A stretch of 64,000 nt of DNA, taken from Marsupella aquatica (taxonomy: Eukaryota > Marchantiophyta). Positions 1 through 11,101 of the stretch are shown piece after piece; the stretch's first letter is position 1, and each line of letters starts with the position of its first letter. The stretch covers positions 26,536,001-26,600,000 of the forward strand of contig OZ316892.1 of NCBI GenBank assembly GCA_973895155.1. Reading direction: 5' to 3'. Both the position numbers and the translations under genes were made by a program. The notes beneath the pieces were generated by a model. It was not told the DNA's origin. It worked only from the letters and a program-made list of their open reading frames with translations, and searched no databases.

Positions 1-370
1 TGTCCCCCACTCTTACCTATACAACCTAGCTTCTCTCCTCCCTCCTAAACCTATACCCTTAAACCTCCCTCATTTCCTTGTCCCTCTCTAAACCAATACC
101 CTCCCTCCTTTCCTTGTCCCTCTCTAAACCCTAAACTCCCTCCTTTTTATTTTCACTCCCTAAATCCAAACCCTCCCTAAAACTATATCTACATACCCTT
201 CCTCCTCCCTCATTTCCTTGTGCCCCCTAAACCTGTATCCTCCCTCTTGGATCCCTCCGTTCCTTGTCCCTCCTAGCCCCATTCCCTTCCTCCTCCTTTT
301 CATTGTCCCTCCCTAAAAATTACATGTATCCACCCTCCTTTACCCTCCCTCCCCAATCCCATTCCTTTTC
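1..370. repeat. C/T-rich low-complexity sequence
   Basis: Repeated variants of CCCTCC, CCTAAACC and CCTTGTCCCTC run through this stretch with almost no purines in long blocks. Some units resemble degenerate telomere repeats (CCCTAAA), but there is no regular 7-bp period. No gene is seen. Confidence 0.7.
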
Positions 371-379
371 CACCTCTTT

Positions 380-960
380 GAAGCGCTCATAATATTTTGC
401 GAAACATCTTGCGAAACCCCTACACCCGCAAACTCATCGCTACATTTGCGATACTTAACTGCTCCCTAATTGCCATCATCCCCTCATCGCAAACTTCCGA
501 AGATACCACCATCTCAAAGTTGCGAAACCAAAACATTCACAAAATGAGACCCTAGACAGGCACAGGATTTGCGAGCCTATTACTATCGCAAGTTAGCCAT
601 ATATTCCACAAACATCGCTCATTTGCGAGACAATAAGACTCGCAAAATATTTTGAGATGCTTAAATATTCGCAACCATTTAGTTTTCCGGCGCATCTCAA
701 TGAATTTGCGAAGCGGTAAAGATCGCTAACTTGTTCAATGGTAATTGCTTCGGAAATGTTTTGCGATACCTGAAGTGTCGTAAAATGTTGCGATGGTCTA
801 AGTTTCGCAATTATGTGTTGCGATGTGTGTAGATTCGCTAAGTGCGATGCGTATCGTATCGCAAGTTTAGCGATGAGATTAATCTTGCAAAGCTTTCTTC
901 CTCTTGTAAAACGCCTTCGCAAAATTGGCAAATATGTAGTATTGTCCCTATCTCTCAACT
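380..960. repeat. dense array of TTGCGA / TCGCAA motifs
   Basis: Roughly twenty copies of the hexamer TTGCGA or its complement lie within about 580 bp, on both strands and irregularly spaced, often extended as TTTGCGAAA or ATCGCAA. Clusters of short motifs like this are typical of the subterminal regions of CACTA, MULE and hAT transposons, where the transposase binds. No transposase or terminal inverted repeat could be attached to the array, so its identity is open. Confidence 0.6.
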
Positions 961-1152
961 AGCTTCGTAACAATGAGCCTAAGTTTCACCAGGGTCTAGC
1001 ATCAGTCCTAGCTATATGTACAACAACACTATCGCTAACATTAGCTAAATTTTAACCCGAGTTAGATTAATTGTGGTTAGCTCATGAGTCACAAAACTAG
1101 AGCAATATCTAACAAATCACAGACGAAATAAGAAGGAGACAAAGTTTCAGGA

Positions 1153-1255
1153 TTTTTCGAGTGAGTGGACTTTTTGGCAACGCCATCTCTGATCTGAAGA
1201 AAACCGACGGAAATTGACGCAAGAAAGTTTGCAATGGAGACTCTTTGACAACCCG
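1153..1255 (+). repeat. dispersed repeat A, copy 1
   Basis: This stretch of about 100 bp is closely matched by the reverse complement of 16335-16437, including a shared block around AAGAAAGTTTGCAATGG. In both places it lies next to a copy of the same short transposable element (1408-1691 and 16085-16317). Confidence 0.6.
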
Positions 1256-1407
1256 AAGTCTGTATGTCAGGAGCAGCTGGTCATGCTTGTTGACTTAGGA
1301 GCAACTGGTCATGGTTCTTGACTTTGGAGTGTACGCCACGCCTAGCTTTCTATTCACTTACCCTAACTCTATAATTACGGTAGTACTAGCACGGAAGTGG
1401 AATGTGG

Positions 1408-1691
1408 CAGTGTATTTTTTAAGGTTTTTTACTTTTAGCCAGTGTGGCGAATGTTTGCTTCTATGAGGGAGGAGTTGCTAAGAATATTCTTTGACAAATT
1501 TTATTAAATTAAATTGTGACCGTCAGATATCCCTAGATTTAAGGAGAGCCGTTAGATTCTGGCTAATGGGGTCAATGATTTGGTGAAAGAGTGGCTAATG
1601 GTGTCAGAAAAATGTAACGAATCTTAGCCAAAAGTGGCGAAAGTTTTTTGGGAGGTGGAATTTGGCTAAAATTCGCACTTAAAAAATACGC
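1408..1691 (+). mobile_element. 284-bp non-autonomous DNA element with 10-bp target duplication
   Basis: The element starts CAGTGTATTTTTTAAG and ends CTTAAAAAATACGCT, giving short imperfect terminal inverted repeats. It is flanked by the perfect direct repeat TGGAATGTGG (1398-1407 and 1692-1701). A 9-11 bp duplication is characteristic of Mutator-like elements. It has no coding capacity. Related copies lie at 6433-6700, 16085-16317 (minus) and 59271-59555, sharing internal blocks such as TTTTAGCCA, GGCTAATGGGGT and GGTGGAATTTGGC. Confidence 0.8.
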
Positions 1692-1701
1692 TGGAATGTG
1701 G

Positions 1702-2957
1702 GTCTCTCCTTTGTCATCTCTCTAGGAGTTGACTGAGTCGACTGTATGTGTAACTGATTTTGTGTGAGTGCTGGTCTGACTCCGTACTTTGGACAATCCT
1801 GGACATAGAAGCGGTACGTGTGGATTGGCGTTAATTAAGGAGAAACTCAGTCGGACTAATTGATTGCGGACACTCCAAAAGTAATAAGTAGAGTAGACAT
1901 TCTCTACAGTGCTCTGAGCACAAGTGCAACAATGAGTGTAGTTACGAAAGAATAAGTACCAATAGAACGTGTTATAAAAGGTCTATGAAAACTCTTGCAG
2001 AAAGTAAGGCAGCATTCAGGCATAGAATACTTGAAACATACTATAGCCATTCCTCTCCTATTGCAGTTTTGTGCCAACCGTCCGTTTCAAGCTGAAATTT
2101 GAATTTCAGTCTCGCTATATATGCCACAGAAATTCGACAGGGTTGATGGCAATCGCATATAACTCGGCGCAAAGAGCTTGAACTTCACAGCATTTTAATA
2201 AACTCAAACCCTCCTGGACCTCTCTCATGATTTTGACAGATTCTTGCCTTGAGAATTCTTTTCAGTGTGCATTTCGAGTCCTTCTTCTTCTATTACTTTA
2301 TTCTTGAATTGGCTTTCAATCGGTGATCTAACAGAATGGAGTTCTAGCTAGTCTCATCCAATCGCCTGAAAAGAGCTAGATTTGATAGGAATCCTCGATC
2401 CTGCAATTAAAACTTGTTTCTCATCGGGTGTAACTCCAGATTGTCTGGTGTACGTGGGGCCATGTTGCAAGAAGTGGCGAATTACTTTTGACTCAAGAGG
2501 TCCTTTACTGGTTAATTGTTTCAACCACATTCAATGTGTACATCTGGGTATCTTCGTATATTTCACGTGTATCCTTGGTCCAGTGACTGGACTCGTTACT
2601 AAAGAGAGTCCGAGGACAGTACGTGGTGAATTTTCTCTACAAACCTCTAACTCTGTTTTTCCCCTTGTACGGTCAGTCCTAAACCCAAACCTGCGTACGA
2701 ATGCCGCAAATTGGCCAACGGGAAAACAACTGTTCTCATCCCTGTGAATCTCCGAAGGCCAAATTTGATGGTCAACAAAACCTCCTACAATACACCTAGA
2801 GCGATGATTCTAGTCTTGGTGTCTTCTCAAATTGAAAGAGTGTGACCTGGTCGATCAACACTGTTCATATATGATCATCTCTTCTAACACTATTTCAGAC
2901 TGTTGGAACTTTAGGAGAAGGAATTCGATGAGAAAAACGACCTCAATCTTAGATTGT
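1702..2957. other. intergenic, no gene recognised
   Basis: Open frames in this interval are short and resemble no family I know. It lies downstream of the beta-propeller gene on the minus strand and may include that gene's 3' untranslated region. No repeat of note is visible. Confidence 0.5.
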
Positions 2958-4057
2958 CTATAACAATGTCGGTGCTCCTTTCGCGTCGGTACTAATCGCC
3001 AATACCTGACCACCAACGATGATGGATCCATTAATCGGTGCGAGCAATCCTCCTGCGGTAGTCACGTAAAGAGTGTTCTGGTCCCATTTCCCCCTCCCAA
3101 ACGCGGCAGAAGTTGGCTCCGCAATCAGGGTCGAGATCACGTCTCCGGCAATGATTTGCTGAAGGCTTCCGTCGGGCGAGACCCTCAGTATCGAGTTGCC
3201 GCTTCCTGTGACCAGATACGCATTCCCAACATTGTCGAAATTGAAGTCGTCGAATTGCCATGTAGCGTTGGCCAGGATGACTCCGTTTCCATTTGGTTTG
3301 CCGTCCTTTTTTATCGGCTGCCTAACGAAGATTTTCTTGCCTACATTGGCAAAGTAGACGGAGTCACCTCGGACACGGACGCCGTCGACACCGAAGGGTG
3401 GAACTCGTGGAATTCCTAAAGGAGCCGAAGCTGTGAGGGCATTGGCGATCACTAGCTGTACCTTTCCGGTATCGACATTGAGCCGAAAAATTTGGCCACC
3501 AACAAAGTCACTGAGGAGGATGGTGCCCTCGTCTCGGGACAGCAGCGACATCCCGTTCAACGTGACGTTTTGCACGTCGGTGATCTTGGAGACTAATGGA
3601 GCAGGGCTTAGAGTTCCGTCTGCCTGCTGCTGGACGTTGCGCATGTCGACTTTCCACACGGCCCATGTGCTCGGGGCGAAATTGAGAGCTGCGAGGGTGA
3701 AGTTTCCGTCATGACGGCGAAAATGTCCGGCTTGTACTCGGCTATGCCCGTCAAGCTTTCGTACCCGTCGAAGCTGTGTACGAGTGTCGGCTGCCCAGTC
3801 TGGTTGGAGTTCAATAGAAGAAGAGTGGGAGAGGTGACAAGCGTGACCAGGATCTGACCATTCGAGCGAACAGCTAGGTTCTCGACGAATGTGCCGACGG
3901 GGAATTGATAGACAGTGCGCACCGGAAAAGGAAGGGAATCGGAGCCCGAATCATAGTTGCCTTGCGCTACACCTGAACTGACAAGGGATAGAACGATTGC
4001 AGCTAGTGTGAGTGAAATGGTGTTGAGCCTCGGCGAAATTAGACCGGCTACGGCCAT
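2958..4057 (-). pseudogene. secreted six-bladed beta-propeller (SMP-30/gluconolactonase-like) protein, frameshifted
   Basis: Two adjacent minus-strand reading frames form one protein of about 365 residues. The first starts at ATG 4057 with an N-terminal signal peptide (hydrophobic run LTLAAIVLSLVSSGVAQG) and continues with blades such as VENLAVRSNGQILVT. The second carries LLSDFVGGQIFRLNVDTGK and DDFNFDNVGNAYLVTGSG, ending at TAG 2958. These repeated strand motifs are typical of SMP-30/strictosidine-synthase-like propellers, often hydrolytic lactonases or secreted proteins. The frames meet near 3700-3715, where a single-base indel breaks continuity; no splice signals explain it. It is either a recent pseudogene or carries a sequence error. 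A possible TATA element lies near 4199-4206. Catalytic metal ligands could not be assigned, so the substrate is unknown. Confidence 0.65.
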
Positions 4058-6432
4058 GACTAGTATCGGGTCGAGGTAGATGGAGGAAAAGTTACAGAAA
4101 CGTCAATCGAAATTGATTCCTCTCGATCCTCACAGCTCGAAACGAGAAGGGAAAAGTACAAAAAGCAGTAGAGGAGTCGAGAGTGAACCGGCAGAACTAA
4201 TATATGTGAATGGAGGAACCAAAAAACGAACAAGTTTGAGAGACTGAAGAGTGGTGAAAGACATTCAGCGTGTATTGTGGCTCTGAGCTCTCTTGATTAT
4301 AGAGGTGAGTGAATTGAGTCCAAGAGTCAATCCAAAACCTGGTTGAGTGATCTTGGTCTTAGCTGGACTTTTCTAGTCAAGCCGTTAAGCTCCGACGAAA
4401 TTCGACGGATGAGAAGGGGGTCCGACCTCGGTTAGTCGGATTGGAATTGAGAGGAACACAGGGTATACTGGGAGCGTTTCTCTAATAGCATTTTCTTATT
4501 GAGAGGAACACAGGGTATACCGGGAGCGTTTGTCTAATAGCATTTTCTTATTCCAGTAATTATATTTTGGTTGGTCGTTTATATATTTCCCTCCGATAAA
4601 GTGCGTTGCCCGGGCGTGGACCATATTAAGACCGTATGCACTCTCAGATTTTAGAGTCTGTTGTTTGACTTAGCTTCATGCACTCTCAAATCAAGACTTC
4701 TTTTGTTGCCTCAATTTAGCCCAAGAGTCAATCTAGACCGGAAAGAGTGGTCTGGGTCTGACTTTGAGTCTTAGCTCAGTCCAGCGGCCCTCTATTTAGA
4801 CCATGAGCCGTCATACTCTAGTTTCAAACTCCATTGTTGACTTGGCTTTCTATGTAGACCCAGAGTGGTTTGGGTCTGAGTAAAATTGCTTCTATTTTGT
4901 GGGATCTACTTAGCACAGTTTTAGACAGTACTTACTTTGACTGACAATATAAGGGCCGTGACTCTAAAGCAATTGGAGTCTATGAGGAAGCGCACACGAT
5001 CGGCTATATATATCAACCTTGGCGCCGGGGAATCAGACCATCAAAGCAGGGGTGCGTTCTGTCCAAAATACGATGGGGATCGAAGGACTGATTTGCCGGT
5101 TGCATTTCGATGCACGTTCAGGAGTCAGCATTTGTACAGGAAATGGTAATGTGTTCATTATGTTATAGCGCATTCCGATGAGGATCTCAAGACTGGCATC
5201 GCTGGTTATTTGGAAAAAGTAAATAGTCTTGGTGGATTGCTGGAGCTGTCTGAGCGTTTCGTTGTTTCGCTGTTTCTGTCAGCTTTCTACCATCCGCACA
5301 TGCTTCGATCAATTTATTTGACTAATTGGCGGCGTTGTCGCGTTCCTTTTGGGAGGCCTGGCAGGTTCAAACATTCTGCATTGCATTTACTCGACACTCG
5401 AACTTTCTTCCGAGACCAAAATTAAACGAAGGAGAGGACATGCCACTGTGATTCCTTTTTCATTGATCCGTCTTCCTCGGCTGACTTGTTGCCAAAATTT
5501 CCCACTCACGACAGGCTTTAGATTTAAGCTACCGGACAAATGGTATCGACAAGGATGCCCCAACTTGATCTTAGTGTGCCCCCTCGCCCCTAGCTCGGGC
5601 TCCCACTGGAAACTAGCGACCTAGCGTGGATCTTGCTGACATAAATATGTTCGCGAGTCTCATATCACAATATCACAGCTCTCCACAGACTTATCATAAT
5701 GTCAACGTGTATTATATTAGGGTCAAACGCCATCGAATCCTTGGCCTTGCCTTCGCCTTCATATTCGGGGATTTCATTGTCATTCGAAGCTGACTCTTTC
5801 GTTCGATCTTTTCTTGATTCCCTCGCGCTTTCCCTTAATTTACTAAAGGCTCGAATACCAAACTTCCAGGACATGCCACTATCATTAATAGGGTCGCGGT
5901 GACTGCACATAAAAAATCGAGAATAGGATAAGCAGAAAGAATACCATTCTGAATCAGGATTACAAATATCAATTCGGTTAAGTCCGTTCGACCACTGGGG
6001 CACTTGCCAAGTAGCGAAGTTCACGATAGCGGTGCTTTTTGACGTGCAGTTACTGCTTGGCTTATAAATAGCGATGACCACGTTTTGGTCTGTTTGCAAG
6101 AGCGTCTGCAACGTCGCCGTAGCTTTTCAGGAAGGTTCCTGACGGACTTGCCTGAAAGTTGTGCAAGTGCAGCAAAATCTGCCTAGACAAAGCTTCGCGC
6201 TTCAGCAAAGGGATCAATCGAGGGATCAATCGGATGATAACAACCAATAGTAGAGCTAAATTTGACGAGTCAACGTTCTGGACATAGTACTTGCTAGATG
6301 ACAGCAAGTAGAGTTCTCTGCTTCGACAGAAACGTGATCAGACAGACAATTTGTTACCCGAGTGCATGAGTGGAGCATTCTTTCATCTAATTTTAGAGTT
6401 GTGCCCGTCAAATTCTCCAGCTAGGCTTGAGC
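4058..6432. other. intergenic, no gene recognised
   Basis: The propeller promoter region is followed by 2 kb without a convincing gene. Short open frames on both strands have no recognisable domains. The only structure seen is the 52-bp duplication at 4446-4554. Confidence 0.5.
4446..4554. repeat. 52-bp tandem duplication
   Basis: The unit starting ATTGAGAGGAACACAGGG is present twice in direct orientation, offset exactly 52 bp, with only two or three differences between copies. This indicates recent slippage or unequal exchange. Confidence 0.85.
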
Positions 6433-6700
6433 CCAGCTTATTTTTTAAGGTTTTTTTTGTTTCTAGCCAGTGTCCGCAACTCTAGGGCAGGAGACCACTC
6501 TAGGGAGTAGATGCTAAGAACATTATTTATTTTTTATAGACGAGATGCTTTATGAGAGTAACTCTAGGGAGTAAATGCTAAGAACATTCTTTATTTTTAA
6601 TGGACGAGATGCTAAGAATCTTCTTTCAGATTTTTTAGGGTTAGATATCCTAGGTCTGTCAGATATCCCTAGATTTAGGGAAGTTCATCAAACCAGATTT
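6433..6700 (+). mobile_element. degraded copy of the CAGTGTATTTTTTAAG element
   Basis: TTATTTTTTAAGGTTTTTTT and TCTAGCCAGTG match the left end of the 1408-1691 element, and AGATATCCCTAGATTTAGGG matches its middle. An internal segment (ACTCTAGGGAGTA followed by GATGCTAAGAACATT) has been duplicated. The right terminus is not recognisable. Confidence 0.55.
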
Positions 6701-6769
6701 AGGGAAGTTCCCCGGTTTGATGTGTCGGGCAACTTGCCGAGTTGCCCGGCACGTAAACTCGTCATTGGC

Positions 6770-7170
6770 CGGCCTGAATTGTCCTCATTTGACGCATATT
6801 TGCTGTTATTCCCCGGCCTGGCCCGAACTTCTCCCTGGCCTGGCCCGAACTTCTCCCCGGCCCGGCCCAAACTCTTCCCGGCCTCTTCCCGGACTCGGCC
6901 CAGCCCCTCCCCTACCTCTCGTCACCCGGACCCGGCCCCAGCATTATGGCTCGGCCCCGGCTTTACATCCCGGCCCGGCTCGGGTGAGGAGGAGGCCCGG
7001 CCTGGGAGGAGGGAGGCCCGCGTGGAGGAGGGAGGGAGGCCCGGGTGGAGGGAGGAGGGAGGAGAAGGGCCCGGCCCGGGTGGAGGGAGGCCCGGGTGGA
7101 GGGAGGCCCGGCCCGGGGGCAGGGCGGCCTGGGAGGAGGGAGGAGGGAGGACCGGCCCGGGTTAAGGGAG
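6770..7170. repeat. GC-rich GGCCCGG / CCCGGGTGGAGGGAGG minisatellite
   Basis: Purine-rich and C/G-rich short units (GGCCCGGCCC, GGAGGAGGGAGG, CCCGGGTGGAGGG) are repeated in degenerate tandem. Composition contrasts strongly with the AT-rich flanks. Long open frames run through in several registers, but these are by-products of the repeat (Pro/Gly/Arg-rich) and are not genes. Confidence 0.75.
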
Positions 7171-7364
7171 GATAAGCCTGGGTTTTAAAGTTGTGGATAA
7201 ACCCGATTGGGGTAAGCAATATCTGCTAATTTGGGGTGGTGTAGATTTCTCGCTTATCTAGTATGTCGACCCCACTAAATATAGAACGTGTCTCCATTCT
7301 AAATTGTATAAAACCATGAGTTTTTTTCATTAGACACACTTCACCAAAAGTAGAGCATTCTATG

Positions 7365-7790
7365 TAAGGAGGGATAGAGAAGACTTTTGTGCGCACGTGC
7401 TTGGAGGTTTTACTCGGCATGTGGTAATCCGCATAATAATTTTCTTGCTATCCCTTAACAATTTAGTGGTACTTGTGGGTATTGTGAAATAAATTTTGAC
7501 AATGTTGACATTTATGTACGCATGTTTGGAGCTAAAGCTTGACGTGTGATATTTTGCATGATTGTCACTAATTGTCTCATATGTTTTCACTATATTGGCA
7601 AATGCTCATTAAATTATAGATATCACATACGTCGGATAGGAATGTTAACAACCAAAAAACAAAAGAGAACCGCTGTGCGCATGTTTGGAGTTTCACTCGG
7701 CGTGTGATATTTCATAGTAGTTTTTTTTCTCGTTTTATTGTTGTTACTTCAAAAGAATAACAAATAATCATTCAAATTTTATTAAGAGAC
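7365..7790 (+). repeat. left inverted arm of the 8-kb transposon
   Basis: Homology to the reverse complement of 15000-15425 begins near GGAGGGATA and continues through three motif copies and the sequence between them (for example the block around GGATAGGAATGTTAACAAC and TTATTGTTGTTACTT). Identity is moderate, with small indels. Confidence 0.75.
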
Positions 7791-7845
7791 TATGTTTAGC
7801 GACGTATAAGAAGACACTGTGTGTGTAAAGTTCTTATTTTTGATC

Positions 7846-10531
7846 ATGTCATCCAAAGAAGATGAGTCGGGCAACTCATCAGCTCATTCTACTCTTGTTA
7901 GACACGATGGAAATCACAATCAAGATTGTAGTGCAAAATTCTCCCCAGTGTGGAATTATTTTGAACGATGTGATACACCATCAGCGTGTAATGATATTAA
8001 TCGTATAAATCAAAGATGCAAATCTTGCAAGAAATATAAAATGCATCATGCAACACGAGCAAAAGCACATTTGATGGGAAACATACACAAAGGAGATGCG
8101 CCACCTTGCACAGGCTTGTATGAAGTTGTTGACTTAGAAACATCAATAGAATGTACAATGTCATAAAGGTTGACCCATCCATAAAGTACAAACAAAGTGA
8201 TGGAAGTCATATTATGTTATCCATGAGAGGTCGTAGGTCATATAACCCATCTTCCAATTTGCAAGCATCAACTCGAGACTCAAATTTTGTTGACCTCAAT
8301 GAGGATGGAAATATGAGTCATCAAAGTAGAGCATCAAACTATGCAAACCCAATCATGGATGCTTATCAAATTCCAAATAGAGCTCTTTTGGATAAGCTGT
8401 GGGCTAAAGTTTTTTATTCGAGTGGTATTCCGTTCAACGTGTCAGAGAATCCTTTCTTCCGTGAAGCAGTCACAAAAACCTCAAAAGGGATTGTAAATGG
8501 ATATTCTCTTCCGGATATGCAAAATTTGCGAATAAAATTATTGGAGGAGGCTAGAGTTGATCTTACAAAGGACATGACAAAAACAATGAAGGAGGCAAAA
8601 CCCTTTGGATATTCTCTTTCATCCGATCGATGGAAAAATATCCGAAGGGAACCTTTGATGAATGTCATGTTGTTGAGTTCAAAAGGAGACTTCTTTTTGG
8701 ATAGTTGAAACGCTGCACAAGCAGACAAGAAAGATGAAAAGTATCTTGGTGACATGCTCGGGGGTCTCACTATATGGGGACCTCCCCACCGCCTGCGACG
8801 GTTTTAGGGCTCGGACACCCTAAAATGTAAGAAAAAAAATTTATAATCCCCTATAAAGTTGGAATATTCTTGGAATATTCTAAAAATTGGATTTAAAAAG
8901 ACCTAATGTTCTTATAAGTCTCAAAATTGAATTTAAAAGACCCTATTGTTCTTCTACAAAAATTCTTAAGTCTTCCCTTAGAACCAATAAAATGACCCTA
9001 TCCTTCGTCGCACGTGATATGCCATTTTTGTGGAAGTGAAACCCCCGAGGTGACATGTGGTTAAAATACATAGATGACATTGGCGCCGATCACATCATAC
9101 AAATTGTTACCGATGGGGCGCCTGCAAATTGTGTAGCAGGTGAAGAGATAGTGATGAAAAAATATTTGCATGTGACGTGGAGTTGGTGTGCTGCCCACGT
9201 GTTTAATTTGTTACTAGAAGACATGTGTGGCCACAAGAATGTAGAGCTAGATGAGTGGAAAAAAATCCATTCAAAGTGATTTTTAAGCACTTGAGATGGA
9301 TAGTTAAAGCAGTTACATCATCACAAAAATTGTCTACAATATTTGTGAGGAAATCTAAAGTTGTTAAATCCAAATGCAACGAGATTTGCAACAATTTTTT
9401 TAATGGCGCAGAGAGCATTGGAGCTAAGAGGAGCTTTACAACAAATGGTCATTGATGATAAGTGGCAATCCTATCGTGATCGGCTGCTAGTTCGACCAAA
9501 GTTACAGGGGCATATGATGAGGGTAAAGGCAGACGAACTTAAATCGTGGATACAGCAAGATACATTTTGGGCTCAAATAAAATCTACAGTCGCTTTTTTT
9601 TGCCGTTGGTGAAGATGTTGCAAGAATTTGATGGAGTTTTACCACAGTCTCCTTGGCTATATTGGAGCTTGAAAAAAGGAATAGCTAAACTGGAGGCGAG
9701 TATGGAGAGGTGTACATTAGTAACGGATTACTTAAAACCAAAGATAATGAAAGTGTATATGGATCGACAAAAATCACTCACTACTAATTTTATGTTAGCA
9801 GCAGCATATCTGAAGCCTCAATTTTTCTTCGATGAAGATGAAGATATGACAGGAGATGCAGAACTGTATAGAGGCTTCAATGATTACGTTCGTAGATATG
9901 AAGAACACAAGGTGAAGGCAGGAATCAACCATGATCGAGATGTGACAATACTTATTTTTGACATCCAAATGCAGATATTTGAGGCTCAAAAAAAACTGTC
10001 AAATTCATCGGTTGCAATGAGAGGAGCACAATCCAATATTGGGAAATTAAATCCTAGAGAGTGGTGGCATTTGTATGGAGCTGATTACGCGGAGCTAAGA
10101 TTGATGGCCAGAAGAATCACGCATCAACAAATGTGTGCATCTTCATGCGAACAAAATTGGAGTTCGTACGACTTTATCCATTCAAAAACCGTAACAGGTT
10201 GACCAATGATCGAGCAAAGGATTTGGTTTTTGTATTCACAAATTCGAGGGTGCAAAAAGGGCTCACGAAGGTGAGAAACCCTCATACATCTATGTACAGA
10301 CAATATGATGAAAGAACAGCAACAAATGATGGGCCGAGACCTACTTCCATAGAAGGATGTCACACTAAAGAACATGGTGTTACGTGTGCGACTCTTGGAG
10401 AAGATGACGTGGAGGATTTTGATATAATTGATGACGCAGATGAGATTTTGCAAGGATTATCATTACACAATGATAATGACATGTTGACTCGTATTCCACC
10501 AGATACTGAAATAAGTGATGCCGGAGAATAG
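7846..10531 (+). pseudogene. hAT-family transposase (BED finger, DUF659, C-terminal dimerisation domain), broken
   Basis: The likely start is ATG 7846. A BED-type zinc finger follows (VWNYFE, then CKSCKKY and HATRAKAHL). A DUF659 core spans 8400-9200 (SSDRWKN; then QIVTDGAPANC and WSWCAAHVFNLLLEDM). The C-terminal hAT dimerisation region lies near 10040-10240 (PREWWHLYGADYAELRLMA, ASSCEQNWSSYDFIHSK). Damage is clear: a frame change near 8150, an in-frame TGA at 8706 where the family usually has Trp, a 293-bp insertion at 8757-9049, and further frame changes near 9280, 9400, 9600 and 10190. Some could be introns, but the stop and the insertion cannot. hAT transposases cut and paste DNA with 8-bp target duplications; this copy should be inactive. 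Confidence 0.85.
8757..9049 (+). mobile_element. 293-bp hAT-type MITE nested in the transposase
   Basis: Terminal inverted repeats CTCGGGGGTCTCAC (8757-8770) and GTGAAACCCCCGAG (9036-9049) match at 13 of 14 positions. The insertion is flanked by the perfect 8-bp direct repeat GTGACATG (8749-8756 and 9050-9057), the duplication length of hAT elements. Taking out the element and one duplication restores the transposase frame across the junction, between the Asp-Met codons at 8751-8756 and the Trp codon at 9058. The interior is AT-rich and non-coding. Confidence 0.93.
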
Positions 10532-10534
10532 GAA

Positions 10535-11100
10535 GATGAAATGGATTTAATGATGTTCCCCACAATCGATGACAGAGTCTCAAATTCAGGATGACGAGGA
10601 CTACTCATTCGATACAAACTTCGTCTACCCAACATTCGTCCTTCACCTACCCAACATTGAATCTACAAAATGATGTCCAAGCAAGTACTTCATACTTATT
10701 TGAACGACAAGGTGCTGCGTCAAAGCTTTGTCCGGAGAGAACAACACCAACTTTGTTTGCGCAACCTGATGATGCACAATGGGGACAACATGCTTCTCCA
10801 ACACTCAATATGTATGAAAGGCACAACATGACAAATCCATACACATCAAGCATACATGCCCGTGTTGGCGCATTTCAAGAATATCATAGCGCAGATCTAG
10901 TCCAATGGATGACAAGATAATTTCAATTTGATCGACAATTGCAAGAAAATGAAAACAATAACACAAGGCAGTTTTTGTCACAACCTTGACCTTGGTTTAG
11001 GTATTACATACTAGTACTATACGACAAACTATGATATACTACGTCGGATTGTGCATGTCCTATGCAATAAAATATGCTATACTAAACATTGTGTTTGCAA
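10535..11100. other. gap between the convergent transposon genes
   Basis: Remnants of open sequence continue the transposase tail to about 10920 (Asn/Thr/Gln-rich, low confidence). The convergent minus-strand frames end at about 11102. This stretch would hold the facing 3' ends and polyadenylation signals of both transcription units. Confidence 0.4.
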
Positions 11101-11101
11101 T

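Noticed and set aside
1-370. CCCTAAAC-like units suggesting a chromosome end.
   Set aside because: Units are irregular and mixed with CCTTGTCCCTC; no 7-bp tandem array, so not a telomere.
2382-2747. 121-codon plus-strand open frame with hydrophobic stretches.
   Set aside because: It starts at a non-ATG codon, has no domain, no supporting exons and no codon bias visible.
6575-7219. Long Pro/Gly/Arg-rich open frames on both strands.
   Set aside because: They result from the GC-rich minisatellite, where stop codons are rare; composition is not protein-like.
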